Assembly: GCA_964537925.1 (NCBI GenBank) | Contig: CAZICV010000001.1 | Span: 992,001 to 1,056,000, forward strand | Direction of reading: 5' to 3' | Source: SLDF01 sp964537925 | Lineage (GTDB): Bacteria > Bacteroidota > Bacteroidia > Chitinophagales > Saprospiraceae | Length of the DNA stretch: 64,000 bases | In this document: one piece after another, positions 42,846 through 52,439 of the stretch | Position numbering within the stretch: position 1 is the first letter of the stretch | How the letters are laid out: every line of letters starts with the position of its first letter | Notes under the pieces: model-generated | What the model was told of the DNA's origin: nothing | What the model saw: only the letters and a program-made list of their open reading frames with translations | Databases searched by the model: none | Position numbers and translations under genes: made by a program

Positions 42846-45800
42846 ATGATCTATCGCGAATACAAACAACTCGACCTGCCTGCTATCGACCGGGAGATCC
42901 TGGCTTTCTGGGAGACCGCGAAGATCTTCGAGCAGAGTATAGAGACCAGGCCCACGGACGATGCCTATGTATTCTATGAAGGTCCGCCCTCGGCCAACGG
43001 TATGCCAGGTATACACCACGTGATGGCCAGGACGGTCAAGGACCTATTCTGCCGCTACCATACGCTGAAAGGAAAAAGGGTAGAGCGCAAGGGGGGATGG
43101 GATACACACGGGCTGCCCATAGAGCTCAACGTAGAGAAAGAGCTGGGTATCACGAAAGAGGATATCGGTAAGACCATCAGCGTAGAAGAATACAATCGCA
43201 AATGCCGTGAGACGGTGATGCGGTTTAAGGATAAGTGGGATGAGATCACACGCAAGATGGGATACTGGGTGGACCTGGAGAATCCCTACATCACCTTTGA
43301 CAACGATTATATCGAGACAGTGTGGTTTCTGCTGGAGCGGATGTACGGCAAGGGAATGCTGTACAAGGGCTATACGATCCAGCCTTACTCTCCGGCAGCC
43401 GGCACTGGTCTGAGTTCTCACGAGCTCAACCTGCCCGGATGCTACAAAGAGGTCAAGGATACTACTGTGGTCGCTATGTTTGAAGTGATCCGCGACGAAA
43501 AGTCGGACCCTCTCTTCTCGGAGGCAGATGAGGATCTGAGGATACTCGCCTGGACGACTACACCCTGGACCCTGCCTTCCAATACCGCGCTGGCCGTCGG
43601 TAAATCTATCCGCTATCTGCGGGTACGGACCTTCAACCCGTACACCGAGGCGCCGGTGACCGTCATACTCGCCGAAGACCTGCTCGGCAACTGGTTCAAA
43701 CCGGAAGGTGCAGAAGCCCCCATGACATACAGCCGCAATGATAAAGTGCTGCCCTATCGTATCCTGGGCTCTGTACCGGGAGAATCGCTGGAAGGCGCCC
43801 GCTACAACCAGTTGCTGCCCTTTGTCCAACCGGAAGACGGCGATGCATTCCGGGTCATCACAGGAGATTTTGTCTCTACGGAGGATGGAACCGGTATCGT
43901 CCACATAGCCCCTTCTTTCGGCGCCGACGACATGCGTGTCGCGCGCGCCAATGGCATCGGATCTCTGACCCTGGTAGACAAGCAGGGCAAGTTTACAGAT
44001 GAAGCCGGCGAGTTTGCCGGCCGCTACGTAAAGGACTACCGAAACGAAGGCGCCGCATTCAAGGATGTGGATGTAGATATAGCCGTACGGCTCAAAACCG
44101 AGGGCAAGGCTTTCAGCGTACAGAAATATGTGCACAATTACCCTCATTGCTGGCGCACGGACAAACCCATCCTGTACTATCCGCTGGATTCCTGGTTTGT
44201 ACGTGCATCGGTGGCGAGGGAGCGTATGGCTGAACTCAACCGGACAATCAACTGGAAGCCCGCACATACCGGTACCGGGCGGTTCGGCGTATGGCTGGAT
44301 AACCTGCAGGACTGGAACCTGTCGCGCTCACGCTACTGGGGTATCCCGCTCCCTATCTGGCGTACAAAGGATAATACCTCGGAAATCTGCATCGGCTCGG
44401 TAGAGCAGCTCCGCGCCGCGATCGAAAAAGCAAACGAAACGCTTGGGCTGTCGCAGCAGGTACCGCCTGATCTGCACCGCCCATATATCGACGATATCGT
44501 ACTCGTCTCCGACAGCGGCGAACCCATGCACAGGGAGACGGACCTCATCGATGTCTGGTTTGACAGCGGGTCTATGCCTTACGCGCAGTGGCACTACCCG
44601 TTTGAAAATAAAGAAAAATTTGCCCGCAACTTCCCTGCCGACTTTATCGCGGAAGGCGTGGATCAGACAAGGGGCTGGTTCTACACGCTCCATGCGATCG
44701 CCACCATCTGCTTCGACAGCATCGCTTTCAGGAATGTGGTATCCAACGGCCTGGTACTCGACAAGGACGGACAAAAAATGTCCAAGTCGAAGGGAAATGT
44801 CGTGGATCCGTTCATCACGCTGGCACAGTATGGAGCGGATGCTACCCGCTGGTACATGATGAGCAATGCCAATCCCTGGGACAACCTCAAGTTTGACACC
44901 AAAGGGATCGAAGAGGTGCGCAACAAGTTCTTCGGCACCCTTTACAACACCTATGCCTTCTTTGCGCTGTATGCCAATGTAGATGGCTTCAGGATAAACG
45001 AGTCCTCCATACTGCCGCTGGCTCAGCGGCCCGAGATCGACCGATGGGTACTATCCAAACTGCATACGCTGGTAGAGCAGTACAGAGAGTATATGGACGA
45101 TTATGAACCTACCAAGGCATGCCGTGCCATCGAAGACTTCGTGGGAGATCATCTCAGCAACTGGTATGTAAGGCTCTCCCGCCGGAGATTCTGGAAAGGA
45201 GAAATGTCCGCGGATAAGCAGAGCGCCTATGAGACGCTTTACGAATGCCTGATGGTCGTCACCCAACTGATCTCGCCGGTAGCGCCTTTCTTCGCGGACT
45301 GGATGTATCGCAATCTCTCCGACCCTGTGCGGGAAGAAGCAGTACGGATCAACTCGCCGCTCAGGCACCCGTCTGTACATATCAGTTACCTGACACAGGT
45401 AGGCACGGATATGATCGATCGCGGGCTCGAGGAGCGTATGGACTATGCGCAGCGTATATCTTCCCTGGCGCTCTCCCTGCGCAAAAAGGAGAAGATACGT
45501 GTACGCCAGCCACTGCAGAAGCTGCTGCTACCCGTACTGGACGAGGCTTTCATCGCCCAGGTAGATGGTGTAAAAGACCTGATCCTTGCGGAAATCAACG
45601 TCAAAGAGCTGGAATATGTGACCGATACCTCAGGTATCATCAAGAAAAAGGCAAAGCCCAATTTCCAGACACTGGGCAAGCGCCTGGGTAAACATATGAA
45701 GTCCGCCCAGGAACAGATCCTCGCCTGGGACCAGGATGATATACGCCGTTTCGAATCCGGTGGAAGCTTCACCTTGCTCCTGGAAGGAGAGTCATTTGAT

Positions 45801-46166
45801 CTCCAGGAAGCCGACATTGCTATATCCTCCGAAGATATTCCTGGTTGGCTGGTGGCAAGCGACCGCGAACTCACCGTGGCACTGGACATCTCTATCAGTG
45901 AAAGGCTCGAGGCCGAAGGTACGGCCAGAGAGCTGGTCAACCGTATACAGAATATGCGCAAGGCTGCCGACTTCAATGTCACTGACCGGATCCGGGTAGA
46001 GGTTGAAAACGAGCCGCGTATCGCCGGAGCCATAGCCGGGTTTGGGGAGTATATATGCAGTGAGACCCTGGCAGACAGCCTGACCCTTGTCGATCACGCG
46101 GATGACGGAGAACTGACAGAGATCTATGAAGATCTGGCACTGAGACTGAAGGTGACACGTATCTGA
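42846..46166 (+). CDS. ileS: isoleucyl-tRNA synthetase with GxHH signature
   Basis: Charges tRNA-Ile; class I synthetase of 1106 residues, of the longer, eukaryote-like type. The start at MIYREYKQLDLP is set by the family N terminus and the upstream -7 box. The editing domain lies at about 200-400 (AWTTTPWTLPSNTA), KMSKS is intact at residues 644-648 (KMSKSKGN), and an anticodon-binding region follows (about 690-860). The usual HIGH signature is not found; the aligned stretch reads PGIHHVMAR, so the four positions are G55-I56-H57-H58, with the first and third residues exchanged. Such swapped GxHH enzymes are known among type 2 isoleucyl-tRNA synthetases and are linked to mupirocin resistance. 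Confidence 0.96.
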   Translation: MIYREYKQLDLPAIDREILAFWETAKIFEQSIETRPTDDAYVFYEGPPSANGMPGIHHVMARTVKDLFCRYHTLKGKRVERKGGWDTHGLPIELNVEKELGITKEDIGKTISVEEYNRKCRETVMRFKDKWDEITRKMGYWVDLENPYITFDNDYIETVWFLLERMYGKGMLYKGYTIQPYSPAAGTGLSSHELNLPGCYKEVKDTTVVAMFEVIRDEKSDPLFSEADEDLRILAWTTTPWTLPSNTALAVGKSIRYLRVRTFNPYTEAPVTVILAEDLLGNWFKPEGAEAPMTYSRNDKVLPYRILGSVPGESLEGARYNQLLPFVQPEDGDAFRVITGDFVSTEDGTGIVHIAPSFGADDMRVARANGIGSLTLVDKQGKFTDEAGEFAGRYVKDYRNEGAAFKDVDVDIAVRLKTEGKAFSVQKYVHNYPHCWRTDKPILYYPLDSWFVRASVARERMAELNRTINWKPAHTGTGRFGVWLDNLQDWNLSRSRYWGIPLPIWRTKDNTSEICIGSVEQLRAAIEKANETLGLSQQVPPDLHRPYIDDIVLVSDSGEPMHRETDLIDVWFDSGSMPYAQWHYPFENKEKFARNFPADFIAEGVDQTRGWFYTLHAIATICFDSIAFRNVVSNGLVLDKDGQKMSKSKGNVVDPFITLAQYGADATRWYMMSNANPWDNLKFDTKGIEEVRNKFFGTLYNTYAFFALYANVDGFRINESSILPLAQRPEIDRWVLSKLHTLVEQYREYMDDYEPTKACRAIEDFVGDHLSNWYVRLSRRRFWKGEMSADKQSAYETLYECLMVVTQLISPVAPFFADWMYRNLSDPVREEAVRINSPLRHPSVHISYLTQVGTDMIDRGLEERMDYAQRISSLALSLRKKEKIRVRQPLQKLLLPVLDEAFIAQVDGVKDLILAEINVKELEYVTDTSGIIKKKAKPNFQTLGKRLGKHMKSAQEQILAWDQDDIRRFESGGSFTLLLEGESFDLQEADIAISSEDIPGWLVASDRELTVALDISISERLEAEGTARELVNRIQNMRKAADFNVTDRIRVEVENEPRIAGAIAGFGEYICSETLADSLTLVDHADDGELTEIYEDLALRLKVTRI

Positions 46167-46205
46167 GAGACCTCCAGCTGACGACCGGGCCGGGACAGGT
46201 CTGAT

Positions 46206-47300
46206 CTACCTCCCTTCGATGGCGGCTTCAGAACGCGCTGCACGATGGTGATGCACCTGGCTATGTCTGTACCGCTTGTAGAGCACTACGGCCAGCGTAA
46301 ACAGGCATAAAGTGATCAACAGCCCTGTCAACAGCACAAGAGGGCCGAGGTCCTGTAACGTCGTGACGGAAACCACGCAGAAAAGATTGACCAGCAACAA
46401 CATACTGGTAGCCTGCATATGGGTGAATCCCGCTTCTATCATATAGTGGTGCAGGTGGGTCCTGTCTGCTACAAACGGTGACCTTCCCCTCAATATCCTG
46501 ACCATGAACACCCTCAATGTATCAAAGAGCGGCAGGATCAGCACGCCAAAAGCCACAGCGGGGGCAGATCTGATGTGAAAAGGCGACAATTCATGCACCT
46601 TGTTGTACTCTATGAACTTGATCGCCAGGATGGAGGCTACCAGGCCGGTGAGCAAGGACCCTGTATCTCCCATGAATATCTTCGCCGGTGTCAGGTTGTA
46701 CCGGAGGAAACCGATCAACGCCCCGGCCAGGCTGAACGACAAGATCGCCAGCGCATAGGAATCTACAAGGAAGAACCATACACCGAAATAAGTGGATATC
46801 AGGAGCCCGATGAAACCTGCCAGCCCGTTGATCCCGTCGATCAGGTTGAAAGAGTTGATGATGACAATGATCACAAACAGGGAAAGCGGGATAGCGACCC
46901 AGTCCGGGATATCGTAGATGCCCATGACACCATAGAGACTGGTCAGCTTGATGTCTGACTTCACCACCAACAGACCTGCCGCAAATATCTGGCCGAGCAG
47001 CTTCTTGTCTGCACTCAGCGGAAGGAGGTCGTCACGGATACCGATAAGAAAGACGAGAATACAGCTGCAGAGGATGTACTGCAGGTCCCCGAAGATGTAA
47101 AAAGGAGTCCACAACACCAGCGAGAATATCATACCGGCGAATATGGCAATACCTCCGAGGGAGGGGATCTCCACGGAGTGCGAACTCCGCTCGTTGGGCT
47201 GATCGGTGAGCTTGCGTTTCTGTGCTACGGTAATGATGGAAGGTACCGCCAGGAATGTCAGCAGAAACGATGTAATGAAGCTGAACAATATATCATACAT
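46206..47300 (-). CDS. WecA/MraY-type undecaprenyl-phosphate sugar-1-phosphate transferase
   Basis: A 364-residue polytopic membrane enzyme that transfers a sugar-1-phosphate, probably GlcNAc-1-P, from UDP-sugar to undecaprenyl phosphate, starting O-antigen or other surface glycan synthesis. Family motifs: the first loop DQPNERSSHSVEIPSLGG, the active-site INSFNLIDGINGLAG (about residues 150-164), KIFMGDTGSLL, and the last loop ADRTHLHHYMIEAG with the HLHH motif. The C-terminal tail is basic and His-rich (SQVHHHRAARS). WecA-like is favoured over MraY because of the HLHH loop. It follows the small gene at 47304 by 3 nt. Confidence 0.9.
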   Translation of the reverse strand: MYDILFSFITSFLLTFLAVPSIITVAQKRKLTDQPNERSSHSVEIPSLGGIAIFAGMIFSLVLWTPFYIFGDLQYILCSCILVFLIGIRDDLLPLSADKKLLGQIFAAGLLVVKSDIKLTSLYGVMGIYDIPDWVAIPLSLFVIIVIINSFNLIDGINGLAGFIGLLISTYFGVWFFLVDSYALAILSFSLAGALIGFLRYNLTPAKIFMGDTGSLLTGLVASILAIKFIEYNKVHELSPFHIRSAPAVAFGVLILPLFDTLRVFMVRILRGRSPFVADRTHLHHYMIEAGFTHMQATSMLLLVNLFCVVSVTTLQDLGPLVLLTGLLITLCLFTLAVVLYKRYRHSQVHHHRAARSEAAIEGR

Positions 47301-47303
47301 GCC

Positions 47304-47657
47304 TTATTCGATGATAGAGGTTTCCAGCAGTCTCCTGCCGGTTCTGATATACTGGTATCGCGATGTCAATACAGCTATACGTACGCGTTCATTCTGGGAG
47401 AGTTCATCTTCCCAATAATGAAAGCAAGACTCAGTCAATTGGACAAACTGATCGTCAAAATGCCGCCAGTGTTTGGAATCCAGCGGGATCCTAAGTTCTT
47501 CTGCAGCAGAAAGAAAACGCTGGAACCGCTGGAGGTAATAGCTCTTATTAATGCCGCACTCGCTGACATTATAGCAGGATCTCTCCGTACTCATAACTGT
47601 AACTACAAGAGCCACAGCTATAATCAAATAGCCGGTGGTCCAGGATTTGAGGCGCAT
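47304..47657 (-). CDS. small membrane-anchored protein of unknown function
   Basis: A 117-residue protein with one N-terminal membrane or signal segment (about 7-24, GYLIIAVALVVTV) and a short exported or cytoplasmic helical part with three cysteines. The ATG at 47657 is preferred over one at 47672 because a -7 box at 47676-47683 predicts transcription start near 47669. It is placed 3 nt before the WecA-like gene on the same strand, which supports its being real. I do not recognise the family. Confidence 0.55.
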   Translation of the reverse strand: MRLKSWTTGYLIIAVALVVTVMSTERSCYNVSECGINKSYYLQRFQRFLSAAEELRIPLDSKHWRHFDDQFVQLTESCFHYWEDELSQNERVRIAVLTSRYQYIRTGRRLLETSIIE

Positions 47658-47675
47658 TATCTTAAGTTGCAATTA

Positions 47676-47683
47676 CAAAGTTA
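47676..47683 (-). promoter_or_regulatory. -7 element of the WecA-like operon
   Basis: The minus strand reads TAACTTTG (TAnnTTTG), about 19 nt before the ATG at 47657. No matching -33 box. Confidence 0.4.
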
Positions 47684-47863
47684 ACGAAAAACCGTAACGA
47701 ACGGATATTTGCTTCGCTACATTTGACGGTATTTCTCCGCCAGACGCGGCGCAAATACGCAGTATAATCTCCGTACGCTGATTAATTAAACTCCCGGAAG
47801 CGGCGGAAGGTTGGGGAACCGAGATTGAGCCGGCAATAAATCGAAGATATTGCACGAACAGTT

Positions 47864-47871
47864 TAACTTTG
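47864..47871 (+). promoter_or_regulatory. -7 element of uppS-bamA
   Basis: TAACTTTG lies inside the longest open frame but 33 nt upstream of the ATG at 47904; it predicts a start near 47878 and supports the shorter UppS. No -33 box at standard spacing. Confidence 0.45.
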
Positions 47872-47903
47872 CTCGTTCATTGACAGGAGCCTCTGAACCA
47901 GCG

Positions 47904-48656
47904 ATGTCGAGCCAGAAAGTACATATAGATACCGGCAAGTTGCCCCGGCACATTGCCATCATCATGGACGGAAACGGCCGGTGGGCGCAACAACTCAATC
48001 AGCCCAGGATCTTTGGCCATCAAAACGGGGTCAAAGCCGTCCGGGAAGCTACAGAGGCCTGTGCGGAGCTGGGTATATCTTATCTCACTTTGTACGCCTT
48101 CTCCACGGAAAACTGGAGCCGGCCGGAGCAGGAGGTAGACGCACTCATGGCGCTGTTGGTAGAAACGGTGTTTTCGGAGCTGTCTACACTCATGGACAAC
48201 CAGATACGCCTGCAGGCCATAGGAGACATCAACCAGCTACCCGAAAAAACGCGTACCGCGCTGCTCGACGCTATCGAACGGACAAAGCACCATACCCGGA
48301 TGACACTTGTACTCGCGCTCAATTATAGCGGGAGGTGGGAGATCACACAAGCCATGGCCCGTGCCACCGGCGATGCTGCGGCGGGTCTCCTGGCTCCGGA
48401 ACAAGTGACCGAGGAGCTTGTAGCTTCTTATCTCAGTACTGCCGGCATACCTGATCCCGAACTGCTGATCAGGACCAGCGGAGAGTATCGTATCAGCAAT
48501 TTCCTTCTTTGGCAGATCGCCTATGCGGAACTGATATTCCTGCCCATCTTCTGGCCGGAGTTTACAAGAGAAAGCCTATATGAGGCTGTGCTCGAGTACC
48601 AGAAAAGAGAAAGACGCTTTGGCCTGATCAGCGAACAAATCAATACACAGAGCTAA
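47904..48656 (+). CDS. uppS: isoprenyl transferase (undecaprenyl diphosphate synthase)
   Basis: Makes the C55 lipid carrier by cis-condensation of isopentenyl diphosphate units; cytoplasmic face of the membrane. From the ATG at 47904 it has 250 residues, the usual length. Motifs: IAIIMDGNGRWA with the catalytic Asp, GHQNGVKAVREA, YAFSTENWSRP, and the C-terminal LLIRTSGEYRISNFLLWQ with the IPP-binding Arg residues and the downstream Ala-Glu. The gene precedes bamA by 86 nt, an order commonly seen in Bacteroidota. Confidence 0.95.
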   Translation: MSSQKVHIDTGKLPRHIAIIMDGNGRWAQQLNQPRIFGHQNGVKAVREATEACAELGISYLTLYAFSTENWSRPEQEVDALMALLVETVFSELSTLMDNQIRLQAIGDINQLPEKTRTALLDAIERTKHHTRMTLVLALNYSGRWEITQAMARATGDAAAGLLAPEQVTEELVASYLSTAGIPDPELLIRTSGEYRISNFLLWQIAYAELIFLPIFWPEFTRESLYEAVLEYQKRERRFGLISEQINTQS

Positions 48657-48742
48657 TGTATTCATTGTTAAACAACGCCGGGATCCGACAACAGCAATGA
48701 ATAATTCACGTTCAAGATGAGCTCTAACGAAGCCACCCCAAT

Positions 48743-51283
48743 ATGAAAGCTTTTACCCCGACTTTATTTTTCCTGCTTCTGTTTTTGCACGCCGGTTTCC
48801 GGGAGCTCTCCGCACAGGCGGACTCGATCCCGGCCCAACTGCTGGAATACTCGGAACCAAAGGACTACGAGATAGGAGGTATAAGGGTAGCGGGAGCGCA
48901 GTTCAGCGATGAAAACGCGATCATACTGATCTCCGGGTTGCGGGTGGGCAATCGCATCAGGATACCCGGATCTGACATCTCTCAGGCCATCAAGTCACTG
49001 TGGAAGCTGAAGCTCTTTACGGATATACGCATCGTTCAGACCCGGACGGCAGGCGATGTGATCTTCCTGGAGATCGTCGTCGAGGAACTGCCCCGACTGA
49101 CAAGGTACGCCTATAAGGGTATCAAGAAGTCCTATCATACAGATCTTAACAATATCCTGGACAAGATCCTGATCAAGGGAGGTATCGTCACGGAAAATAC
49201 AAAGCAAAGCTCAGCCACTGCGGTTAATAAGTTCTTCCGCGAAAAAGGCTACCTGGACGCGACTACGACCGTCGAAGAATACCCCGACGAAATAGCCAAC
49301 AACAGTGTGCGCCTGATACTCAATATCGAGCGCCACAAAAGAGTCCGGATAAAGGATATCGCATTTACGGGCAATGAAAATGTCAAGGCTTCCAAGCTGC
49401 GGAAAAAGCTGAGCAACACCAAGCGCAAAAGCAAGCTTTTCGCCAGCTCCAAACTGGTCAGGCAAGACTACGAAGCGGACAAGAAAGCCCTGATCGACTA
49501 CTACAACACCTTGGGATTCAGGGATGCCCGCATCCTGGGAGACAGTATCTGGCGCGAACCCAAAGGCAACCTGATGATCCGCATCGACCTGAGCGAAGGC
49601 CAGCGCTATTACTTCCGCAATATCACCTGGAAGGGAAATACGATCTACGACAGCCGGCAGCTCTCCAATGTACTGGGGATCGAAAAGGGAGAGCCATACA
49701 ACCAGGAATTGCTGGAGACACGACTGCGCTTCAGCCAGGATGGCCGCGATGTGAGCTCCCTGTATATGGATGACGGCTACCTGTTCTTCAACGTAGAGCC
49801 TACGGAGATTGCCGTGACCGGGGACAGTATCGACCTGGAAATGAGGATCTTCGAGGGGCCGCAGGCGACCATTGACAAAGTGACGATCAAGGGCAACGAC
49901 CGTACACATGAACATGTCATACGCCGCGAGCTGCGCACCCTGCCAGGGCAGAAATTCAGCCGCTCGGACATCATCCGGTCGCAGCGCCAGATCATCAACC
50001 TCGGCTACTTCAACCCTGAAAACCTGCAGATCAATACGCCGGTGAATTTTCAGCGCGGGACCGTAGACATAGAATATACAGTGGAAGAGAAGCCATCCGA
50101 CCAGCTTGAGCTGTCTGCGGGATACAGCCAGTTCAGCGGTGTGATCGGCACACTGGGCGTGACCTTCAATAATTTCTCCCTGAGAAACCTCTTCAATCGC
50201 GGAGCATGGTCGCCGCTGCCGCAGGGAGATGGTCAGCGACTGTCTCTCAGGATACAGTCCAACGGACAGTTTTTCCAGTCGTACAATATGTCATTCACCG
50301 AGCCGTGGCTGGGCGGCAAGAAGCCGACTTCGTTTACCCTGGCCGGCTACTATACAAGGGTCTCCAACGGCTACGCCCGGAGCTCTGCACTCTACGGCTA
50401 TTTTTCACAGGGCGGTCTCAACCTGGGCCTCGGTACCAGGCTGCTCTGGCCCGATGACAACTTTGTGCTCAACGCCACGATCAACCTGCAAAACCTCCAG
50501 GTCAACAACTACTCTGCAGTCCGGTTCGTAACGGACTACGACGAGGTGGTGACCAATGGATCCTTCAACAACTTCAACATCAATCTCACGCTGGCCAGGA
50601 CGACGATCGCAGACCCGATCTTCCCAAGAGAGGGCTCCAGGTTTTCCATCAGCGCGCAAATCACACCACCGTACTCACTCTTTGCCTCCGGAACAGACTT
50701 CCTGGCCCAGGCGCCACAGGAGCGGTACAAGCTGCTGGAATATCACAAATGGCGTGTAGAGTTTGACTGGTACAAGACGATTGTCAACAAGCTTGTGTTC
50801 AGGGCCAACGCCAAGATCGGTATACTTGGCCACTACAACAAAATACTGGGTAATGTGCCTTTCGAGCGGTTTGACGTGGGCGGTGATGGTCTGACAAATC
50901 AGTTCCAGACGATCACCGGACGTGATATCATCTCATCCAGGGGTTATGACCTGACAGAGATCAACCCCTCTTCACAGGTGGGGTCGACCGTGTTCAACAA
51001 GTATACCATCGAGCTTCGCTACCCGCTGACGCTCAACCCGAGCTCTACGATCTATATGACTGCTTTTGCACAAGGTGTCAATGCGTGGACCGGGCTTAAG
51101 AATTTCAACCCGTTCGATCTGAGGAGATCGGCAGGTCTTGGTCTGCGCGTGTTCCTGCCCATGTTTGGTACACTCGGATTCGACTACGGTATCGGGTTTG
51201 ACAAGACACTCTCCGGAAGCGGTCCGTTCAAACTGACGGACTACGGACGTTTCAACATCGTACTCGGTTTCGAACCGGAGTAA
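48743..51283 (+). CDS. bamA: outer membrane protein assembly factor BamA
   Basis: Central barrel of the machine that inserts outer-membrane proteins, 846 residues. It has a signal peptide (1-25, ending ELSAQ), five POTRA-like repeats (about 40-460; typical turns include GLRVGNRIR, FTGNENVKASKL, KGNTIYDSRQL and IKGNDRTHEHVI), and a C-terminal 16-strand barrel. The lid-loop VRGF-like motif is replaced by the Bacteroidota form SSRGYDLTEI near residue 735, and the last strand ends NIVLGFEPE. It is the second gene of the uppS unit and is followed at once by a strong terminator, so no Skp/OmpH gene is linked. Confidence 0.95.
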   Translation: MKAFTPTLFFLLLFLHAGFRELSAQADSIPAQLLEYSEPKDYEIGGIRVAGAQFSDENAIILISGLRVGNRIRIPGSDISQAIKSLWKLKLFTDIRIVQTRTAGDVIFLEIVVEELPRLTRYAYKGIKKSYHTDLNNILDKILIKGGIVTENTKQSSATAVNKFFREKGYLDATTTVEEYPDEIANNSVRLILNIERHKRVRIKDIAFTGNENVKASKLRKKLSNTKRKSKLFASSKLVRQDYEADKKALIDYYNTLGFRDARILGDSIWREPKGNLMIRIDLSEGQRYYFRNITWKGNTIYDSRQLSNVLGIEKGEPYNQELLETRLRFSQDGRDVSSLYMDDGYLFFNVEPTEIAVTGDSIDLEMRIFEGPQATIDKVTIKGNDRTHEHVIRRELRTLPGQKFSRSDIIRSQRQIINLGYFNPENLQINTPVNFQRGTVDIEYTVEEKPSDQLELSAGYSQFSGVIGTLGVTFNNFSLRNLFNRGAWSPLPQGDGQRLSLRIQSNGQFFQSYNMSFTEPWLGGKKPTSFTLAGYYTRVSNGYARSSALYGYFSQGGLNLGLGTRLLWPDDNFVLNATINLQNLQVNNYSAVRFVTDYDEVVTNGSFNNFNINLTLARTTIADPIFPREGSRFSISAQITPPYSLFASGTDFLAQAPQERYKLLEYHKWRVEFDWYKTIVNKLVFRANAKIGILGHYNKILGNVPFERFDVGGDGLTNQFQTITGRDIISSRGYDLTEINPSSQVGSTVFNKYTIELRYPLTLNPSSTIYMTAFAQGVNAWTGLKNFNPFDLRRSAGLGLRVFLPMFGTLGFDYGIGFDKTLSGSGPFKLTDYGRFNIVLGFEPE

Positions 51284-51313
51284 TAGTTCAAAAACTTCCT
51301 ACGGCCATAAAAG

Positions 51314-51346
51314 AAAAGCCCGGCAAGTCATTTTGCCGGGCTTTTT
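51314..51346 (+). terminator. bamA terminator
   Basis: AAAAGCCCGGCAA pairs with TTGCCGGGCTTTT around a 6-nt loop and runs into TTTTT, 30 nt after the bamA stop. The A run on the left could also serve the leftward dehydrogenase gene that ends at 51402. Confidence 0.85.
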
Positions 51347-51401
51347 ATATTTCACAGTTCCGATAAAGACGCTTCCGGTCCTCCCCAGGTCTCTTTTCCT
51401 G

Positions 51402-52370
51402 TCAATCGTTGAGTCCGAAGAAGTCAATGATGCGTTCAGCGATCTCCATTCCTATATTGGACTGAGCCTCCAGGGTCTCTGCTCCGATATGAGGCGAAAG
51501 AGAGACTCTATCGTGGGCGAGCAGCTCTGCCCTGGGCCTGGGTTCATTAACAAAGACATCCAATCCCGCACCGGCAACTTTTCCGCTGTCCAATGCTGCC
51601 AACAGGGCATCTTCATCTATCACGCCACCCCTCGAAGAGTTGATGAGTACAACCCCGTCTTTCATACGCGCAATCTCTTCCGCACCGATGACGGAACGTT
51701 TGTCCGCAGGCAGCGGCACATGCACTGAGATGATATCGCACTTCTCCAGCAGTTTTTCGAAAGTGGTCGTATGCACCTTGATTCCGAGGAAAACATCACC
51801 TGTATCGAAGATATCGAAGTTGATGACACTCTGCTCCACGAATGGATCCGTAGCGTGTACGACCATACCCAGGCCGATACCGATCTTGGCGACTTCCTGC
51901 CCGATCCGGCCAAAACCTATAATACCCAGCCGCTTGCCCTGCAGAAGAAAACCCTTTGAATAGCTTTTCTTGAGCGCGCTGAACTCCTCCAGGCCCTGTC
52001 CGGGCATAGAACGGTTGGCTTGGTGCAGGTTCCTGGCCAGGTTGAATATATGGGCAAAAGCCAGTTCGGCGACAGAACGCGATGAAGCGCGGGGGGTGTT
52101 GAACACCTCTATCCCCTTGCTCCTGGCATACTCCACATCGATATTGTCCATACCTACACCAGCCCGGCCGATGATCTTCAGATTGGGTACCTGATCTATC
52201 AGCTCCTTGCGGACCTTGGTCGCACTGCGCACCAATAGCCCATCGTAGTTCTTCAATACCCTGGGAAGGTCTTCCTGCGGATGTTTGACAATATCTATCT
52301 GGACATCGGCTTCATCGAGGAGGAGCTTCCCGTCAGGATGTAGGCCGTCATTGGCAAGAATTCGGATCAT
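51402..52370 (-). CDS. serA: D-3-phosphoglycerate dehydrogenase (SerA-like, short form)
   Basis: NAD-dependent oxidation of 3-phosphoglycerate in serine synthesis is the likely role; 322 residues, with no ACT domain. Motifs: GLLVRSATKV (substrate-binding Arg), GRAGVGMDNID, the Rossmann GIIGFGRIGQ (about residues 148-157), the NAD-site SSRGGVIDEDAL, and the catalytic His in LSPHIGAET. Short SerA forms of this kind are usual in Bacteroidota. No serC is next to it, so the exact substrate is an inference. It is convergent with bamA across a shared hairpin. Confidence 0.85.
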   Translation of the reverse strand: MIRILANDGLHPDGKLLLDEADVQIDIVKHPQEDLPRVLKNYDGLLVRSATKVRKELIDQVPNLKIIGRAGVGMDNIDVEYARSKGIEVFNTPRASSRSVAELAFAHIFNLARNLHQANRSMPGQGLEEFSALKKSYSKGFLLQGKRLGIIGFGRIGQEVAKIGIGLGMVVHATDPFVEQSVINFDIFDTGDVFLGIKVHTTTFEKLLEKCDIISVHVPLPADKRSVIGAEEIARMKDGVVLINSSRGGVIDEDALLAALDSGKVAGAGLDVFVNEPRPRAELLAHDRVSLSPHIGAETLEAQSNIGMEIAERIIDFFGLND

Positions 52371-52439
52371 CGGTCGATTGGGTGTTTTAAAAGTTAAGGT
52401 GAAAGTGATTTTTTCAACATACGCATGAGACGGGATACA

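Noticed and set aside
43044..44267. 407-codon open frame on the minus strand
   Set aside because: Antisense to ileS, which is complete with KMSKS and an editing domain.
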